From assembly GCA_016650295.1 (NCBI GenBank), contig JAENWA010000114.1:62001-126000 (forward strand): a stretch of 64,000 bases of DNA, in the 5' to 3' direction. The DNA comes from Desulfuromonadales bacterium (lineage in GTDB: Bacteria > Desulfobacterota > Desulfuromonadia > Geobacterales > Pseudopelobacteraceae). Shown piece by piece: positions 63,063 to 64,000 of this stretch. Positions within the stretch are counted from its first letter, which is position 1. Every line of letters starts with the position of its first letter. Below the pieces are notes generated by a model, which was given only the letters and a program-made list of their open reading frames with translations, was not told the DNA's origin and made no database searches. The translations under genes were made by a program, and so were the position numbers.

Positions 63063-63076
63063 TTTGGAATTGAAAT
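63036..63076. repeat. 41-bp direct repeat, right copy, at end of CHASE2-HD-GYP gene
   Basis: It matches 52987-53027 at 38 of 41 bases. It supplies the last eight codons and the stop codon of the CHASE2 gene. The TATAGT box found beyond the left copy is missing here. Confidence 0.88.
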
Positions 63077-63170
63077 AAGAGAAGTGAAATTCTGCTGTTC
63101 TTTATACCCCATCGAACTGATTACAGTAATAATCAGATACACTCGCCTGATTAAAGATACCTGAGGGGGA

Positions 63171-63371
63171 TCAGACCAACGAGCGGTTCAGGGCGTCAAG
63201 CAGTTCGGGAACGGACACTTTGTGGACTCCGGCGCCATGTTCAAGGGTCTCCAGATCGGCGATCTGGCATTCGTAGCAGTCGAGATTGAATTGCTGGAAT
63301 ACGGGGAGGGTTTCGGGATGCTGCCTGATGATATCGGCGATTATCATGTCTTGCGTGATCATGGTGTGCAC
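63171..63371 (-). CDS. DUF1858 domain protein
   Basis: A 66-residue cytoplasmic protein: MIIADIIRQHPETLPVFQQF is the family start and LDCYECQIAD the CxxC motif, where related proteins may bind a metal or react with thiols. DUF1858 proteins are common in anaerobes, often near redox genes; function is unknown. It follows coaD by 37 bases on the same strand. Confidence 0.88.
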   Translation of the reverse strand: MHTMITQDMIIADIIRQHPETLPVFQQFNLDCYECQIADLETLEHGAGVHKVSVPELLDALNRSLV

Positions 63372-63408
63372 CTCGTGATGTCAGTGAATACAACATTAAA
63401 GAAATTGT

Positions 63409-63894
63409 TCAGTGCAATCCGTATTTGGCTCGCAGGGCTGCTTTGACTTCGGGAGGGACGAATCCGTCAATGTTGCCGTTCAGTGAACAGACCTCCTTGA
63501 CGATGGATGACGACAGGTAGCCGTACTGGAGCGAGGTCATCATAAAGAGCGTCTCCACATTCTTGCTGATACAGCTGTTCATCTGGGCGATCTGGAACTC
63601 GTATTCAAAATCCGAAATGGCCCGCAAGCCCCTGATGACCACATGGGCCTTCCGGGAGGCGATATAATCTATCAGAAGACCGGTAAAGGTGTCAACCGTG
63701 ACCCTCTCCTGCCCTCCGACGACCTGCGTGATCATGTCAACCCGCTCATCAAAGCTGAACAGTGAATTCTTCTGGGAATTGCAGGCCACCGCCACGATGA
63801 CTTCGTCAAAGACCTTCAGGCCTCGGTTGATAATATCCAGATGACCGTAAGTAATCGGGTCGAATGATCCGGGATAGACTGCGATCTTCTTCAT
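63409..63894 (-). CDS. coaD: Phosphopantetheine adenylyltransferase
   Basis: A 161-residue nucleotidyltransferase: VYPGSFDPITYGHLDII holds the TxGH motif, VIRGLRAISDFEYEFQIAQMN the substrate block, and SSSIVKEVCSLNG the ISSTxxR-like region (here SSSIVKE). It makes dephospho-CoA from 4'-phosphopantetheine and ATP, the fourth step of CoA synthesis. Its ATG overlaps the rsmD stop (ATGA). Confidence 0.96.
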   Translation of the reverse strand: MKKIAVYPGSFDPITYGHLDIINRGLKVFDEVIVAVACNSQKNSLFSFDERVDMITQVVGGQERVTVDTFTGLLIDYIASRKAHVVIRGLRAISDFEYEFQIAQMNSCISKNVETLFMMTSLQYGYLSSSIVKEVCSLNGNIDGFVPPEVKAALRAKYGLH

Positions 63895-64000
63895 GTAGAC
63901 TCCCTGACAAAGAATTCAAGTGCCGTATCACCATAGATGCGGCTGTCAATCTTTACAAGCTTACCAAACTGTTCAGCCAGCAGACTCCGGGATGAACATT
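63891..64000 (-). CDS. rsmD: 16S rRNA (guanine966-N2)-methyltransferase, 3' end only
   Basis: Only the last 35 codons lie in the window; they read LLAEQFGKLVKIDSRIYGDT and ALEFFVRES before TGA, the typical RsmD C-terminus. The stop overlaps the coaD start, and rsmD-coaD is a widely conserved pair. The ORF track misses it because the start is outside. Confidence 0.85.
   Translation of the reverse strand, partial: CSSRSLLAEQFGKLVKIDSRIYGDTALEFFVREST

Noticed and set aside
52987-63076. 10-kb block considered as an integrative element with att sites
   Set aside because: No integrase, excisionase, tRNA target or phage gene lies in the block, so only the repeat itself is reported.

Overview
The window looks like chromosomal DNA of a Geobacter-type bacterium (Geobacterales/Desulfuromonadota). 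This is inferred from gene content and order: tmk-holB-ricT-metG, rnc with an Elp3-like radical SAM gene, a DUF1858 protein beside coaD, and CHASE2/HD-GYP signalling. No rRNA, tRNA, CRISPR array or complete insertion sequence was seen. The core half is GC-rich. The first 8 kb, the gene at 25.8-26.8 kb and the genes at 46.3-50.6 kb are clearly AT-richer, which suggests acquired DNA.

Bases 1-29.3 kb form a surface-glycan and protein-glycosylation locus, all on the plus strand. It opens with a TPR protein carrying two OGT-type catalytic regions (5' end outside the window), a TPR-tailed GT-C membrane transferase, two methyltransferase-like genes and a second GT-C transferase. An ABC exporter with an interposed TPR-like protein, a UbiA/DPPR-synthase-like prenyltransferase and a GT2 transferase follow. 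A nonulosonate (pseudaminic-acid type) operon comes next: pseB, pseC, an aldo/keto reductase, an SpsF cytidylyltransferase fused to a GSA-type aminotransferase, a PseG-PseH fusion and pseI. A SPASM radical SAM enzyme, a flippase, two GT-B-like proteins, a GT2, a UGM-like flavoprotein and a GT9 heptosyltransferase complete it.

Bases 29.3-39.5 kb are housekeeping: tmk-holB-ricT-metG on the minus strand, diverging from rnc and a radical SAM gene, then an M42 peptidase, a PLP aminotransferase with a clear terminator, and yicC. A 160-bp nested inverted-repeat element follows the M42 peptidase gene directly.

Bases 39.5-52.8 kb are a minus-strand type I restriction-modification and defence island. 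In transcription order it holds hicA, hicB, hsdM, hsdS, a 1036-aa metallophosphoesterase with a degenerate STAND-like region, a Schlafen/AlbA_2-type ATPase-like gene, RhuM and RhuM-Fic genes, and hsdR. The accessory genes sit between shards of duplicated hsdR 5' ends, and REP-like palindromes are inserted in frame in hsdM and in one hsdR shard. This mosaic and the metallophosphoesterase gene are the best candidates for something undescribed.

Bases 53.0-63.1 kb carry recC, recB, a FecR protein, an OmpA lipoprotein and a CHASE2-HD-GYP protein. A 41-bp near-identical direct repeat flanks this 10-kb block. The window ends with a DUF1858 protein, coaD and the 3' end of rsmD. recC and rnc each have a TATAGT box 7-8 nt before the ATG and no Shine-Dalgarno sequence, so both are candidate leaderless transcripts.
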